This document shows, in pieces, positions 43,667 through 52,641 of a DNA stretch of 64,000 bases (the stretch's first letter is position 1; each line of letters starts with the position of its first letter). Source of the stretch: Streptomyces rhizoryzae (GTDB lineage Bacteria; Actinomycetota; Actinomycetes; Streptomycetales; Streptomycetaceae); NCBI RefSeq assembly GCF_023155275.1, contig NZ_JALMUV010000016.1:62001-126000 (forward strand), in the 5' to 3' direction. The notes beneath the pieces were generated by a model. That model ran no database searches and was not told the origin of the DNA. It was given only the letters and a program-made list of their open reading frames with translations. The translations under genes and the position numbers were made by a program.

Positions 43667-44767
43667 ATGAGCACACACCATGCCCTGGCCCACCAGGCCG
43701 CGCCGGTCCGCCCCGAACGCGCGGGCCACCTGGCGCAGGCACTGTCCGCCTGGCTCCGAGGCGGCGCAACCCAGCGGCCTGACGGCGCCTACTGCGGATG
43801 GCAGGCACCCGACGGACGTCTCTCCTACCCGTATCCGGAGATCACCGGGTACATCCTGACCTTCTTCGCGCACGAGACGCTGAACGCGTCCGACCGGCAA
43901 CGGGCGGACGCCGCGGCCTCGTGGCTCGCCGACCGCCTCGACGGCGGAGACTACTCGTGCCGCCCCGACCACGGTGACGGCGCGGTCTTCCTCTTCGACA
44001 TCGGCATGATCACCCACGGTCTGCTGTCCTACGGCCGACGCGTCGACGACCAACGGCTCCTCGCCGCGGGACGCGCCGCGGCACGGTTCCTGCTCGACCA
44101 CCTGCCGCCCACCGGGCACCCCCACCCCCTGGCGTCCGGGAAACGACCGCCCACGGCCGAGCCGACGTGGTCGAACTCCGGCAGCGCCCACCTGCTCAAA
44201 CTGCTCCAGGCACTGGTGAGCGCGGACGACGCGGGCGTCAGGGGAGCCGACGCGGCCGCCGGGAGGCTGGTGGACGCCCTGCTCGCCGAGCCCCGCCCGA
44301 CCGCCGGAGCACCCGTCGTGACCTGCCCGGGCAGCGAACTGATCAGCCTGCACGCCGCGTGCTACGCCGCCGAGGGCCTGTGGGTCTGGGACACCGCGCG
44401 CCGCCGTCCCGAGGCCCGGGAACGCGCGGTCCGGATCACCGAGTGGGTGTGGCGGCAGCAGCTCGCCCAGGGCGGCTTCCCCACCTACGCCCACCGCACG
44501 GGCGGCCCCGCCTCCGACCGGATGCAGTCCGACGTGCTGGCCCAGGCGATCCGCCTGGCCGGACTGCTGGACCTGCGGCCCGACGGGTTCGACGCGGCGG
44601 TCTCGACGCTGGCCGCCAGCATGTACACAGCGGACGGCACGGCAGCGGTCCTCTACTGGCCCCAGGCCGCGGAACCGCACCGCAACTGCTGGAGCTCCCT
44701 GTTCGCCTGCCAGGCACTGCGCCTGTGCGGCGGCACGGCCGGTCTGGCCTGGCACGAACTGATCTAG
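43667..44767 (+). CDS. Alpha/alpha-toroid (six-hairpin-like) protein, unknown substrate
   Basis: 366 residues, ATG 43667. No family I can name with certainty. It has a repeating pattern of helical hairpins with aromatic turns, seen in glycoside hydrolases, GAG lyases, epimerases and terpenoid cyclases: YPYPEITGYILTFFAHETL, RPDHGDGAVFLFDIGMITHG, FPTYAHRTGGPASDRMQSDV and AAEPHRNCWSSLFACQALRL. Cys, His, Asp and Tyr are spread over these turns. It resembles VpsJ-type or D-glucuronyl-C5-epimerase-like proteins only loosely. Between the GT and the aminotransferase it may modify or trim a glycoside. It shares an operon direction with its neighbours. Confidence 0.75.
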   Translation: MSTHHALAHQAAPVRPERAGHLAQALSAWLRGGATQRPDGAYCGWQAPDGRLSYPYPEITGYILTFFAHETLNASDRQRADAAASWLADRLDGGDYSCRPDHGDGAVFLFDIGMITHGLLSYGRRVDDQRLLAAGRAAARFLLDHLPPTGHPHPLASGKRPPTAEPTWSNSGSAHLLKLLQALVSADDAGVRGADAAAGRLVDALLAEPRPTAGAPVVTCPGSELISLHAACYAAEGLWVWDTARRRPEARERAVRITEWVWRQQLAQGGFPTYAHRTGGPASDRMQSDVLAQAIRLAGLLDLRPDGFDAAVSTLAASMYTADGTAAVLYWPQAAEPHRNCWSSLFACQALRLCGGTAGLAWHELI

Positions 44768-44793
44768 TCGCGCCCCTGCGAAAGGCTCACGAC

Positions 44794-46104
44794 ATGAGTG
44801 ACTCGGTCCTGCTGTCGACGCGTCAGCCACTGCCCCCGATCGACTACAGCCACGCGGCGGGGGCGTGGATCCACACCGCCGACGGCGACCGCCTGCTGGA
44901 CGCCGCCAGCGGACTGGTGTGCGTCAACATCGGCCACGCCCATCCGCACGTGGTCGAATGCCTCGCACGCCAGGCCCGCACCGCCACGTTCGCCACCCCC
45001 GGGGCCCTGCTCCCGTCGGTGCAGGAGGAGCTGGCCGTACGGCTGACCGAAGCCGTCAACAGACCGGGGGACGGGGTCAGCCTCTCCTGCTCCGGAACCT
45101 CCGCGGTGGAGCTGGCCATCTCCTACGCCCGGCTCATCCAGCGCCGGCGCGGCCACGACGGCAGGCACCGCATCCTCACCGCCCGGCTCGGCTACCACGG
45201 CAACAGCGCGCTGACCCTGGGACTCTCGGGGCACCGCCGCCGACGCCCGCACCCGGACGACGCCCTGGGCCTGGCGCCGGCCTTCGACCCGCCCTACCCG
45301 GGGCAGCACGCCAACTGCCCCCACGAACGGTGCCGGGCGAGCTGCGCGGACTCGGTGGCCGAGGCCGTCGACCGGCTGGGCGCCGGCTCCGTCGCGGCCG
45401 TGCTCATCGAACCGGTCAACGGCACGACGGGCGGCGCCTACGTGCCACCCCCCGGCTACCTGGCGGAGCTGCGCCGGGCCTGCCACGACCTCGGCGTACT
45501 GGTCATCCACGACGAGGTCCTCACCGGCCTGGGCCGGACCGGCCGGCCGCTCGGCTCGGACCACTGCGCCGACGCCGCGGCGGACATCGTGGTGCTCTCC
45601 AAGGGCCTGTCCGCCGGCTACGTCCCGCTGTCGGCCGTGCTGGTGAACCCTGCCGGGGTGGCCGAACTGCGCACCTCCGGACGGCCGTTGCCGCTGATGG
45701 GCACCATGTCGGCGACGCCCCTCCAAGCCGTGGCGGGGCTCGCGGTACTGGACGTGCTCGCGGAGATCGGGGCGCTGGACTCCACCCGGCTGCGGGGCGG
45801 GGACGTCACCGCCGCCGTACGGGCGGTGGAGGGACTGCCCGTGGTGAGGGAGACCCGTGGGGTGGGCTACTTCCACGCCGTGGAGCTGGCGCCCGGCACG
45901 CAGACCGCCGTCCTGAAGGCCGCCCGCGACGAACGCCTGCTGCTGTACCCCTTCAACGGTTTCCACCCCGATGGCACGGGCGAGGGAGTCATCGTCGCTC
46001 CGCCGCTCAACTCCTCCCCGTCCGAGGTCGACTTCCTGTCGGACGGCCTGCGGCGTGCGCTGGAACGCGTATCCGCCCGGTCCGAAGCCCCCTCCCACCG
46101 CTGA
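44794..46104 (+). CDS. Class III (omega-type) PLP-dependent aminotransferase
   Basis: 436 residues. The N-terminal substrate loop DAASGLVCVNIGHAHPHVVE is followed by CSGTSAVELAISYARL (phosphate binding), RLGYHGNSALTLGLSG, VAAVLIEPVNGTTGGAYVPP, VLVIHDEVLTGLGRTG (Asp to the pyridine nitrogen) and the Schiff-base lysine in VVLSKGLSAGY. Family members transfer amino groups to aldehydes or ketones, often on terminal carbons of sugars in aminoglycoside clusters. In this cluster it could aminate the ketone or aldehyde formed by the GMC-type or other oxidoreductase. ATG 44794. Confidence 0.92.
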   Translation: MSDSVLLSTRQPLPPIDYSHAAGAWIHTADGDRLLDAASGLVCVNIGHAHPHVVECLARQARTATFATPGALLPSVQEELAVRLTEAVNRPGDGVSLSCSGTSAVELAISYARLIQRRRGHDGRHRILTARLGYHGNSALTLGLSGHRRRRPHPDDALGLAPAFDPPYPGQHANCPHERCRASCADSVAEAVDRLGAGSVAAVLIEPVNGTTGGAYVPPPGYLAELRRACHDLGVLVIHDEVLTGLGRTGRPLGSDHCADAAADIVVLSKGLSAGYVPLSAVLVNPAGVAELRTSGRPLPLMGTMSATPLQAVAGLAVLDVLAEIGALDSTRLRGGDVTAAVRAVEGLPVVRETRGVGYFHAVELAPGTQTAVLKAARDERLLLYPFNGFHPDGTGEGVIVAPPLNSSPSEVDFLSDGLRRALERVSARSEAPSHR

Positions 46105-46118
46105 AAGGCACCCTCGTG

Positions 46119-47108
46119 ATGTCACCCACGACCACGCACTGGGCGGGACGCCCGGTGCTCGTCACGGGAGCCGACGGATTCATCGGTTCCCACCTCACCG
46201 AAACGCTGGTGAGCCGCGGGGCCAGGGTCACCGCGGTCGTCCGGCGCGTCTCGGCCGGGCAGGTGACGAACCGGCTGCGCAACCTGCCCGCCGCGGCCGT
46301 CGACGCCCTGGAGCGGGTCGTGCACGTCGATCTCGCGGGACCCTCGGCGGTCGACGTGCTCAGCCGGGTGGAGGCCGACACCTGGTTCCACCTGGCCGCG
46401 GACGCCTACGTACCGGCGTCGCTGGACCAGCCGGCCGACGTGGTGCGCACCAATGTGATGTCCACGCTCAACGTCCTACAGGCCGCCCAGGCACGGCAGC
46501 CCGCACACCTTGTGGTGACGAGTTCGAGCGAGGTCTACGGCAGCCAGCAGGAGGCGATCACCGAGGGGCACCCGCTGGAGCCGGCCACGCCCTACGCGGC
46601 GTCCAAGGCGGCCTGCGACCGACTGGCCTGGTCCTGGCACCACACCTACGGGCTGCCGCTCACCATCGTCCGGCCGTTCAACTGCTACGGGCCCCGCCAT
46701 GTCTACGACGCGGTGCCGCTCTTCCTGGCCAAGGCGCTGCGGGGAGAGCCGATCACCATCAACGGCAGCGGCGAGCAGACGCGGGACCTCACCTTCGTGA
46801 CGGACACCGTCGCGGGGTTCCTGGCGCTGGCGGAGCTGCCGGCCGCGGGCGAGGCGTACAACATCGGCACGGGCACGGACCACCGCGTCCTCGACGTGGC
46901 CCGCGCCATCGTGGAACTGACCGGTTCCCGCAGCGACCTCGTGCACGGCCCGGCCCGCGCCGGCGAGGTCCGCAAGCTCCAGGCCGACCCCGCGAAGCTC
47001 ACCCGGGCCACCGGCTGGCGTGCCGAGTACGACCTGGTCAAGGGCCTGGCGGCCAATCTTGAGTGGATGCGGGAGCACGTGGAGACGGTATGGCCGACAC
47101 GATCCTGA
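46119..47108 (+). CDS. NAD-dependent epimerase/dehydratase (sugar nucleotide)
   Basis: 329 residues, extended SDR. It has VTGADGFIGSHLTETLVSRG (NAD), the FHLAADAYV segment, VVTSSSEVYGSQQEA (Ser and Glu of the active site), the YAASK catalytic Tyr/Lys, and RPFNCYGPRHVYDAV. The SSSEVYG form and the FVTDTVAGFLALAE tail are like LegB-type UDP-GlcNAc 4,6-dehydratases and UDP-sugar decarboxylases; I cannot choose between 4,6-dehydratase and epimerase. A 4-keto sugar is exactly what the DegT-type dehydratase (41230) would need. GTG 46116 is an alternative start. It overlaps the HAD gene by 19 bp. Confidence 0.88.
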   Translation: MSPTTTHWAGRPVLVTGADGFIGSHLTETLVSRGARVTAVVRRVSAGQVTNRLRNLPAAAVDALERVVHVDLAGPSAVDVLSRVEADTWFHLAADAYVPASLDQPADVVRTNVMSTLNVLQAAQARQPAHLVVTSSSEVYGSQQEAITEGHPLEPATPYAASKAACDRLAWSWHHTYGLPLTIVRPFNCYGPRHVYDAVPLFLAKALRGEPITINGSGEQTRDLTFVTDTVAGFLALAELPAAGEAYNIGTGTDHRVLDVARAIVELTGSRSDLVHGPARAGEVRKLQADPAKLTRATGWRAEYDLVKGLAANLEWMREHVETVWPTRS

Positions 47109-47737
47109 TGGACGCCGGCGGCGTGCTCTTCAACAACGTCACCGAGGAGACGGACTTCCTGGACCGCCTGGCGTCGCACCACGGTGCCGACACCGACCGG
47201 CTGCGGAACGAGATCGACGCCCGCGACGCCGCGTACGAGACCGGGCGCGCCCATGTCCACGACGTCCTGCGCGAGGCCCTCGCCGCGGCCGGGGCCGATG
47301 CCGCGCCGGACGCCCGGTGGCTGGACGACCTGTACGGCGACTGCGTGGCCGCCCACCCCGGAGCGTTCACGGCGATCGACGCCATCCGGCGGCACCGTCC
47401 GGACGTGCAGCTGGTGCTGACGAACAACGAGGCCGCCCACTGGGACCGGGTCAAGGACGACCGGTACGGGCACCTCGGACGCTTCGACGTCGTCGCCTCG
47501 TCGTGGCGGGTCGGCGAGGTCAAGCCCACCAGGGAGTTCTTCGAGGCCGTCGCCCGCCGGTGCGGTCGCCCCCTCGACAACGCCGTCCTGCTGGACGACA
47601 ACCCGGACGTGCTGGCCGAGGCCGCACGCCAGGGACTGCGTACGCTGCATGTCGACGCGCCCCGGACGCTGCCCGAGGCGGTGGCCGGCCTCCTCCATTT
47701 CACCCTCACCGAGGCCGACATGAAGGACCGCACATGA
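47090..47737 (+). CDS. HAD-superfamily hydrolase (subfamily IA)
   Basis: 215 residues, ATG 47090 (GGAGACGGT precedes). The four HAD motifs are clear: LMDAGGVLF near residue 7, VLTNNEAAH, GEVKP with its Lys, and VLLDDNPDVL. The DxG variant of motif I (Gly at the second Asp position) is seen in many HAD-IA proteins with non-phosphatase roles, so a true phosphatase function is not assured. A sugar-phosphatase role would fit the saccharide cluster. It is translationally coupled on both sides. Confidence 0.87.
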   Translation: MADTILMDAGGVLFNNVTEETDFLDRLASHHGADTDRLRNEIDARDAAYETGRAHVHDVLREALAAAGADAAPDARWLDDLYGDCVAAHPGAFTAIDAIRRHRPDVQLVLTNNEAAHWDRVKDDRYGHLGRFDVVASSWRVGEVKPTREFFEAVARRCGRPLDNAVLLDDNPDVLAEAARQGLRTLHVDAPRTLPEAVAGLLHFTLTEADMKDRT

Positions 47738-48033
47738 CCGCCCGCGCCCCTGAGGACACCCCGGCCGCGCAGGCCGGACACGGTCGCCGCGGCCTGCCGG
47801 GCCGGCCCGGTGCGGCCCGCGCTGTGGGCCGGCTCTCCACCCGCCGCCCGGTCTTTGCCGAGGGGGACACGTCCGGGAGCTTCGCCGCACAACTGCGGAC
47901 GGTGTCCGACCGCCCGGCCGCCGTCCCCACGGACGGCGCCGGTTCCGGCAGCCTCGCCCACCTGGGGGATGACGAGACGCGGGCGGTGCTCGCCGCACTG
48001 CTCGGCCGGATCCGGGGCGGGTCGCTGCGATGA
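47734..48033 (+). CDS. Small protein of unknown function, coupled to HAD and GNAT genes
   Basis: 99 residues, ATG 47734 overlapping the HAD stop (ATGA), and its own stop overlaps the GNAT start. The N-terminal half is Ala/Gly/Arg-rich and looks disordered. The C-terminal half has RPVFAEGDTSGSFAAQLRTV and a final helix DDETRAVLAALLGRIRGGSL. No Cys, no TTA codon and no recognisable family. The tight overlap supports a real gene. It may be a subunit or regulator of an adjacent enzyme; a peptide precursor is a weak alternative. Confidence 0.75.
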   Translation: MTARAPEDTPAAQAGHGRRGLPGRPGAARAVGRLSTRRPVFAEGDTSGSFAAQLRTVSDRPAAVPTDGAGSGSLAHLGDDETRAVLAALLGRIRGGSLR

Positions 48034-48746
48034 CCACTGCCCTCGACCCGGCGGAGAACCTCGCACGGCTCCAGGCACGGACGCTGTTCGTGATCCGCGG
48101 CGGCAGGCTCACCGCGATCAACGACGTCGGACGGCCCGCACCGCCCCGGTGCTTCCTGTCGTACACGGCCTGGGGCGTGGAGGCGTGGTCCAGCAGCGCG
48201 GTGCCGGCGGACCTCGACGACGAGCTGCGTCGATGGGCGGCGGACCAGCCACCGGCCGTCCTGTCCCGGATCGTCGGCCCACCGGCAGAGGTGGTGCGGC
48301 TGCTGGCGCGGCACGGCCCGGTGACGCGGACCTTCGTGGGCCCGGCCTTCGTCGTGCCCGACTCCGCCGGGGAGCCGGCGGTGCCGGGCATGACCCTGCG
48401 GGACTGCGGCCCGTCGACGGCGCCCGTCTTCCGTGACACGTTCCCCGAGCTGGCCGACTCGATCGCCGAACGGCAGCCGGCCGTCGCGGCGTTCGACGGG
48501 GAACGGCCGGTCGCTGTCTGCTGTGCGGCCCGCGACAGCGGCGCGGCTTACGAGGCGGGCACGGAAACCCTGCCGAGCCACCGAGGGCGCGGTCTGGCTC
48601 CGGCTCTGGTGACCCGCTGGGCCCGTCTGGTGCGCGCCCGGGGCGCCAGGCCGCTGTACAGCACCGAACACGACAACCTCGCCTCCCTGGCCGTGGCACG
48701 GCGCCTGGGCATGACCCGGTACGCCGTCAACGTCACCCTCCTCTGA
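48030..48746 (+). CDS. GNAT-family N-acetyltransferase
   Basis: 238 residues. The first ~115 residues are a separate N-terminal domain (LARLQARTLFVIRGGRLTAI). The GNAT core is seen in LPSHRGRGLAPALVTRWARL (acetyl-CoA pyrophosphate loop), GARPLYSTEHDNLASLAVAR and LGMTRYAVNVTLL. An acyl-CoA-dependent acetyltransferase in a saccharide cluster could N-acetylate the product, either as a biosynthetic step or for self-protection. It is the last gene of the plus-strand cluster. Confidence 0.87.
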   Translation: MTTALDPAENLARLQARTLFVIRGGRLTAINDVGRPAPPRCFLSYTAWGVEAWSSSAVPADLDDELRRWAADQPPAVLSRIVGPPAEVVRLLARHGPVTRTFVGPAFVVPDSAGEPAVPGMTLRDCGPSTAPVFRDTFPELADSIAERQPAVAAFDGERPVAVCCAARDSGAAYEAGTETLPSHRGRGLAPALVTRWARLVRARGARPLYSTEHDNLASLAVARRLGMTRYAVNVTLL

Positions 48747-48803
48747 CGCCCCTGGCCACCACCGAACCGCCGCCCGCCGCACCCTCCACGACCGAGGCCG
48801 GCG

Positions 48804-49304
48804 GTGGAACGGGGGCGCCCACCCGGCGATCTGGAGTGGTCCGCCGAGGCCGCCACCGCCTGGGACGACATCGAGCAGGCCGCCACCCACACCTTCGCTC
48901 CCTCCGAAGCCGTCGTCTGGCCCAGGCTCCGGATGAGTCCGGTCCCCACGTGGCGGGTCGGGGTCAGCGCGTTCCTCGCGAACAACCCCGGCCTGTGCGA
49001 CCCCTCCTGGGGCGCGGCCACCGACGCGGAACCGGAGGCTGACGCCGACTACCGGCCCGACGCGGGCTACGGCGGGGTCCCGGGGCGCCCTGTGCCGCGC
49101 CGCCGGCCGGCGGACGAGGACGGTTGCACCTTCTCCGGTCACCGCGCCGCCCTGTACGTCAGAACCGCTGCCCGCACGGGATGGCCTGCGTGTTCGTCCG
49201 GGGCCCGTCAGCGTGTACCCGAAGCGGATTCGGCGGTCAGCTCTGGACGCCGGTACCCGACAGGCTGCCTTCGAGTACGTCGCGGAGTTGCGAGCGGGCG
49301 GTGA
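48804..49304 (+). CDS. Doubtful small gene or remnant after the cluster
   Basis: A GTG-initiated reading with good codon bias for the first ~90 residues (DLEWSAEAATAWDDIEQAAT, VPTWRVGVSAFLANNPGLCD), then a degenerate tail. No family recognised. It overlaps the end of the LAL regulator on the other strand from 49237, so either it is shorter than written or it is a decayed gene. A real gene is possible, but I give it little weight. Confidence 0.3.
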   Translation: MERGRPPGDLEWSAEAATAWDDIEQAATHTFAPSEAVVWPRLRMSPVPTWRVGVSAFLANNPGLCDPSWGAATDAEPEADADYRPDAGYGGVPGRPVPRRRPADEDGCTFSGHRAALYVRTAARTGWPACSSGARQRVPEADSAVSSGRRYPTGCLRVRRGVASGR

Positions 49305-52020
49305 CGCCCAGCTTGGGGAAGACCCGGTAGAGGTGGGAGCCGACGGTGCGCGGTGAGAGGAACAGTTTCTCCCCGATCTCGCGGTTCGTCAGGCCCCGGG
49401 CGGCCAGCTGGACGATCTGCTGCTGCTGGGGGCTGAGTTCGGTGAAGGCGCTGGGTGCGGCGATGGTCGCCTCGATGCCGGCGGCGCGCAGTTCCGCCTG
49501 TGCCCGCTCGATCCACGGCCGGGCGCCCAGCCGCTGGAAGGTTTCCAGGGCGGCGCTGAGCAGGGGACGTGCCTGGGCGATACGGCGCCGGCGGCGGAGC
49601 CATTCCCCGTAGTCGAGCCGGGTCTGGGCCCGTTCGAACGGCCACTGCTCACCCGCGGGCCGTGCGAGCGCCGCCTGGAAGAACGGCTCCGCGTGCTCGG
49701 GATCCGCCAGCAGGGCGCGGCCCCGGTCGATCAGGGCGGCCACCCGTGCCGACACGCCGGTACCGAGCCGTCGCGCCGCCCGCTCCAGCAACTCCGAGGC
49801 GTGCTCCTGCCGACCTCGGCGGACGGCCGCGGCCGCGAGGTCGGCCAGGACGGTGTAGGAGGCGTGGTAGTGGACCGGATCGCCGTCGTCGGTGAACGCG
49901 GAGCGGAACTGTGCGTATGCGGTGTCGTAGTCGCCCTCGGCCACGGCCGCCAGTCCCAGGGCCCGGCGCGCGAAGACCGCCACCGAGCGGCTCTCCAACG
50001 GGTCGACGAGGGCCAGGGCTCGCTCGGCGAGCCGGCGCGCGGCGGCCGGGTCGCCGAGCAGGCCGACCACCGTGGCGTCGAGTGCCCAAGCACACGCCTC
50101 GGCGTGGTCGAGTCCGGCCGCCGCGGCCATGGCCGCGATGTCGGCCGCCACCGAGCGGGCCTCGGACCATCGGCCCTGATCCAGGCGGGTCCAGCCGGCC
50201 GCGCACGCCAGCCCGTCCGGGACCGGGCCGTGGACCTGCCACTGGTCGAACGCCTCGTCGAAGGTCTCGGCGGCGAGCGTGGTCCGGTCGAGCAGCCAGG
50301 CGACGATGGCCAGCGCGGTCAGGCGCCGGGCGTCGCCCTTGGCCTCGGCGATGAGCTCCGGCAGCACCGGAGCGAGGGACGCTCCCGCGCCGCTGGGGTC
50401 GGAGACGGCCAGCACCCAGGCGCGCAGCGCCGTACCGGCGGCATCGTCGGGTACGCGGGAGAGCAGGCTCTGGATCTGTCGCTGCTGGGACTCCTCGCCC
50501 GAGTAGTAACGGACCACCGCCGCTGCGGCCAGTGCGTCGAGTACGAGGGGCGACCGGGCCCCCGCCGCCGTGTCCGCGACCCGCATGAGCAGGGCGAAGG
50601 CCGCTGTGTGGTGGGGGCCCAGGGACATGAGCCGGCCGGTGGCCAGCGCGGCTTCGCCCAGGAGCGACGGGTCGTCGGTGCACGCGCGGACCGCGGCGGC
50701 CAGGTGTTCCACCCAGCCGAGTTGACCGGTGAAGACGGCACCGGCAGCGGCTTCGGTCAGCAGGCGCGCCCGGTCCTCGCGCCGCGGGCTGAGCTCCGCG
50801 GCGCGCTCCAGGGCCGCGGCAGCGGCCGCAAAGCCTCCTCGGCGCCGGGCCCGGTCGGCCGTCCGCTGCAAGGCGGCCGCCACGTCCTGGTCAGGGCGCA
50901 CCGTCGCGGCGGCGAGGTGCCAGGCGCGGCGGTCGGGCTCCTCGCGCAGCAACTCCGCGAGCGCGAGGTGCGCCCTGCGGCGTTCCTTGAGCGGCGCGGC
51001 GTGGTAGACGGCTGAGCGGACGAGCGGGTGACGGAAGGAGATCCCGGCTCCGTCCTGGCGTACGAGACCGGCTCGATCCGCGGGTTCCCATGCCTCGTCG
51101 TCCGCCTGCGGGAGTCCCATGGCGGCTGCCTGCGCGTCCGCCGCGTCGGCGGCCGCGAGGAGCAGCAGGATGCGGCGGGTCGGTTCCGGCAGGTCCGCCG
51201 CGTGCCCCGCGAAGATCCGCTCCAGCCGGTCGGTGACCGGCAGCGGGCCCTCCACGTGACTGCCCTCGGGGGGCCGGACCGCGGTGGCGTGGGCGAGTTC
51301 CACCAGAGCCAGCGGGTTGCCGGCCGCTTCCTCAAGGATCCGCAGGCGGGTCCGGCCGGTGGGCGGCGCGGGCTGCCGGTCGAGCAGCCGGTTGGCCGCC
51401 TCGCCGTCCAGCGGGCCGAGTGCGAGGCGCTCGTACCCCTTGTCGAAGCCGGGTAGCGCGGCCGCGGTGCGGACTCCGAGCAACAGCGTCACCGGCTCGC
51501 TGTCCATGCGTCGCGCCACGAAGGAGAGAACGTCCAGTGATCCGCGGTCGATCCACTGCGCGTCGTCGACCACCACCAGCAGCGGTGCCGTTTCCGCCAG
51601 GTCCGACAACAAGGTCAGAACCGCCAGGCCGACCACCATCGCGTCGGGAGCCTCGGCACACTCGTCGAGTCCCAGGACGGCACGGAGCGCGGCGCGCTGC
51701 CGCGACGGCAGGCCCTCCGCCGCACCGAGCACCGGGCGGAGCACCTGATGAAGACCGGCGAATCCGAGGTGCGCCTCGGACTCGCTCCCCACCGCTCGCA
51801 GCACTCGGCCGCCCGCCCCGTGTGCGTGATCGGCCGCGATGTCGAGCAGCGTGCTCTTTCCGGCACCGGGGTCACCCGTGACGACCAACACGTCACTGCG
51901 GGACCGACCAGCGCCGACATGCCGGATGATTTCCGCCGTCTCGCTCTCTCGGCCCACCAGCGGCAGACCGGAATGGCGCGTCGAGCGCTGGCCCCCACGG
52001 ACCCATCCATCATTTTCCAC
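49237..52020 (-). CDS. LAL-type LuxR-family regulator (large ATP-binding)
   Basis: 927 residues. Walker A GDPGAGKST (49-57) and Walker B LLVVVDDAQW (about 145-154) define an AAA/NB-ARC ATPase; a long helical TPR-like middle follows. The C-terminal LuxR helix-turn-helix reads ELSPQQQQIVQLAARGLTNR then IGEKLFLSPRTVGSHLYRVF. LAL regulators often activate secondary metabolism. It runs opposite to the cluster and lies next to the GNAT gene. In the shared upstream region with the MBL-fold gene there are two near-identical 22-bp repeats. Confidence 0.93.
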   Translation of the reverse strand: MENDGWVRGGQRSTRHSGLPLVGRESETAEIIRHVGAGRSRSDVLVVTGDPGAGKSTLLDIAADHAHGAGGRVLRAVGSESEAHLGFAGLHQVLRPVLGAAEGLPSRQRAALRAVLGLDECAEAPDAMVVGLAVLTLLSDLAETAPLLVVVDDAQWIDRGSLDVLSFVARRMDSEPVTLLLGVRTAAALPGFDKGYERLALGPLDGEAANRLLDRQPAPPTGRTRLRILEEAAGNPLALVELAHATAVRPPEGSHVEGPLPVTDRLERIFAGHAADLPEPTRRILLLLAAADAADAQAAAMGLPQADDEAWEPADRAGLVRQDGAGISFRHPLVRSAVYHAAPLKERRRAHLALAELLREEPDRRAWHLAAATVRPDQDVAAALQRTADRARRRGGFAAAAAALERAAELSPRREDRARLLTEAAAGAVFTGQLGWVEHLAAAVRACTDDPSLLGEAALATGRLMSLGPHHTAAFALLMRVADTAAGARSPLVLDALAAAAVVRYYSGEESQQRQIQSLLSRVPDDAAGTALRAWVLAVSDPSGAGASLAPVLPELIAEAKGDARRLTALAIVAWLLDRTTLAAETFDEAFDQWQVHGPVPDGLACAAGWTRLDQGRWSEARSVAADIAAMAAAAGLDHAEACAWALDATVVGLLGDPAAARRLAERALALVDPLESRSVAVFARRALGLAAVAEGDYDTAYAQFRSAFTDDGDPVHYHASYTVLADLAAAAVRRGRQEHASELLERAARRLGTGVSARVAALIDRGRALLADPEHAEPFFQAALARPAGEQWPFERAQTRLDYGEWLRRRRRIAQARPLLSAALETFQRLGARPWIERAQAELRAAGIEATIAAPSAFTELSPQQQQIVQLAARGLTNREIGEKLFLSPRTVGSHLYRVFPKLGVTARSQLRDVLEGSLSGTGVQS

Positions 52021-52139
52021 GCATGCCCCAGGGAATTGAAATACCCCAGATACTAGCGGGGGAGAACCGGGCAGCGCCCGCGGCGGGAGCGGACTCCGGG
52101 CCGCCCGGAAGCGCAGCGGACTCGAAGCTGCTCAGGATC

Positions 52140-52161
52140 ATGCAGTCACGTGCCGCATACC
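52140..52161. repeat. 22-bp repeat, copy 1 (LAL promoter side)
   Basis: It starts ATGCAGTCACGTG and matches the copy at 52620-52641 at 19 of 22 positions, in the same orientation and 480 bp apart. It lies 120 bp upstream of the LAL start. The centre CACGTG is palindromic. Confidence 0.6.
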
Positions 52162-52619
52162 CCCGGCCGTCCGTCCGGCCACAGAATCGGGCAGCGGGCA
52201 CGGCTGTGCCTTTCCCGGCCGACGGGCAGGCACGGCCGGGCGCCGCCGGTGGCGTCCTGCCCTCACGAACGGGGAGCGCGCAGGCCGTCCCTCTCGCACG
52301 GAAGGCGCTGTCGTGGTGACCGGATGCTCGTGGCTGGTCGGACTCGGGCTCCGTACGTCGTGCGGTCGGCTCGTACACCACTTCTCCGTGGTCGACGGCA
52401 TGGCCGATCCCGGGCAGGCCCGCCAGGCTGCTCTTGAGCGGGCGAACGACCCGAGCGAACGCGCGGTGCACGGAACCCTGCGACTCGACGACGGCTGTGT
52501 CGAGATGCGCCGGATGTCGCGTGACCTCCCGGGCGCCTGGCGGCTGTCCGTCCCGAGTCCGCGCACGGCGTAGCAGCGGCGCCCGCCCTGCGCCCGCCCG
52601 CTCAGGGCCCGGCGCGCAG

Positions 52620-52641
52620 ATGCAGTCATGTGACGGATACC
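52620..52641. repeat. 22-bp repeat, copy 2 (MBL-fold promoter side)
   Basis: It starts ATGCAGTCATGTG and lies 59 bp upstream of the ATG at 52700. Together with copy 1 it suggests a common regulator for the two divergent genes, possibly the LAL protein itself. Confidence 0.6.

Noticed and set aside
52313..52573. Possible 86-residue gene between LAL and MBL-fold genes
   Set aside because: Acceptable codon bias but no ribosome binding site of note and no recognisable family; kept only as a comment.
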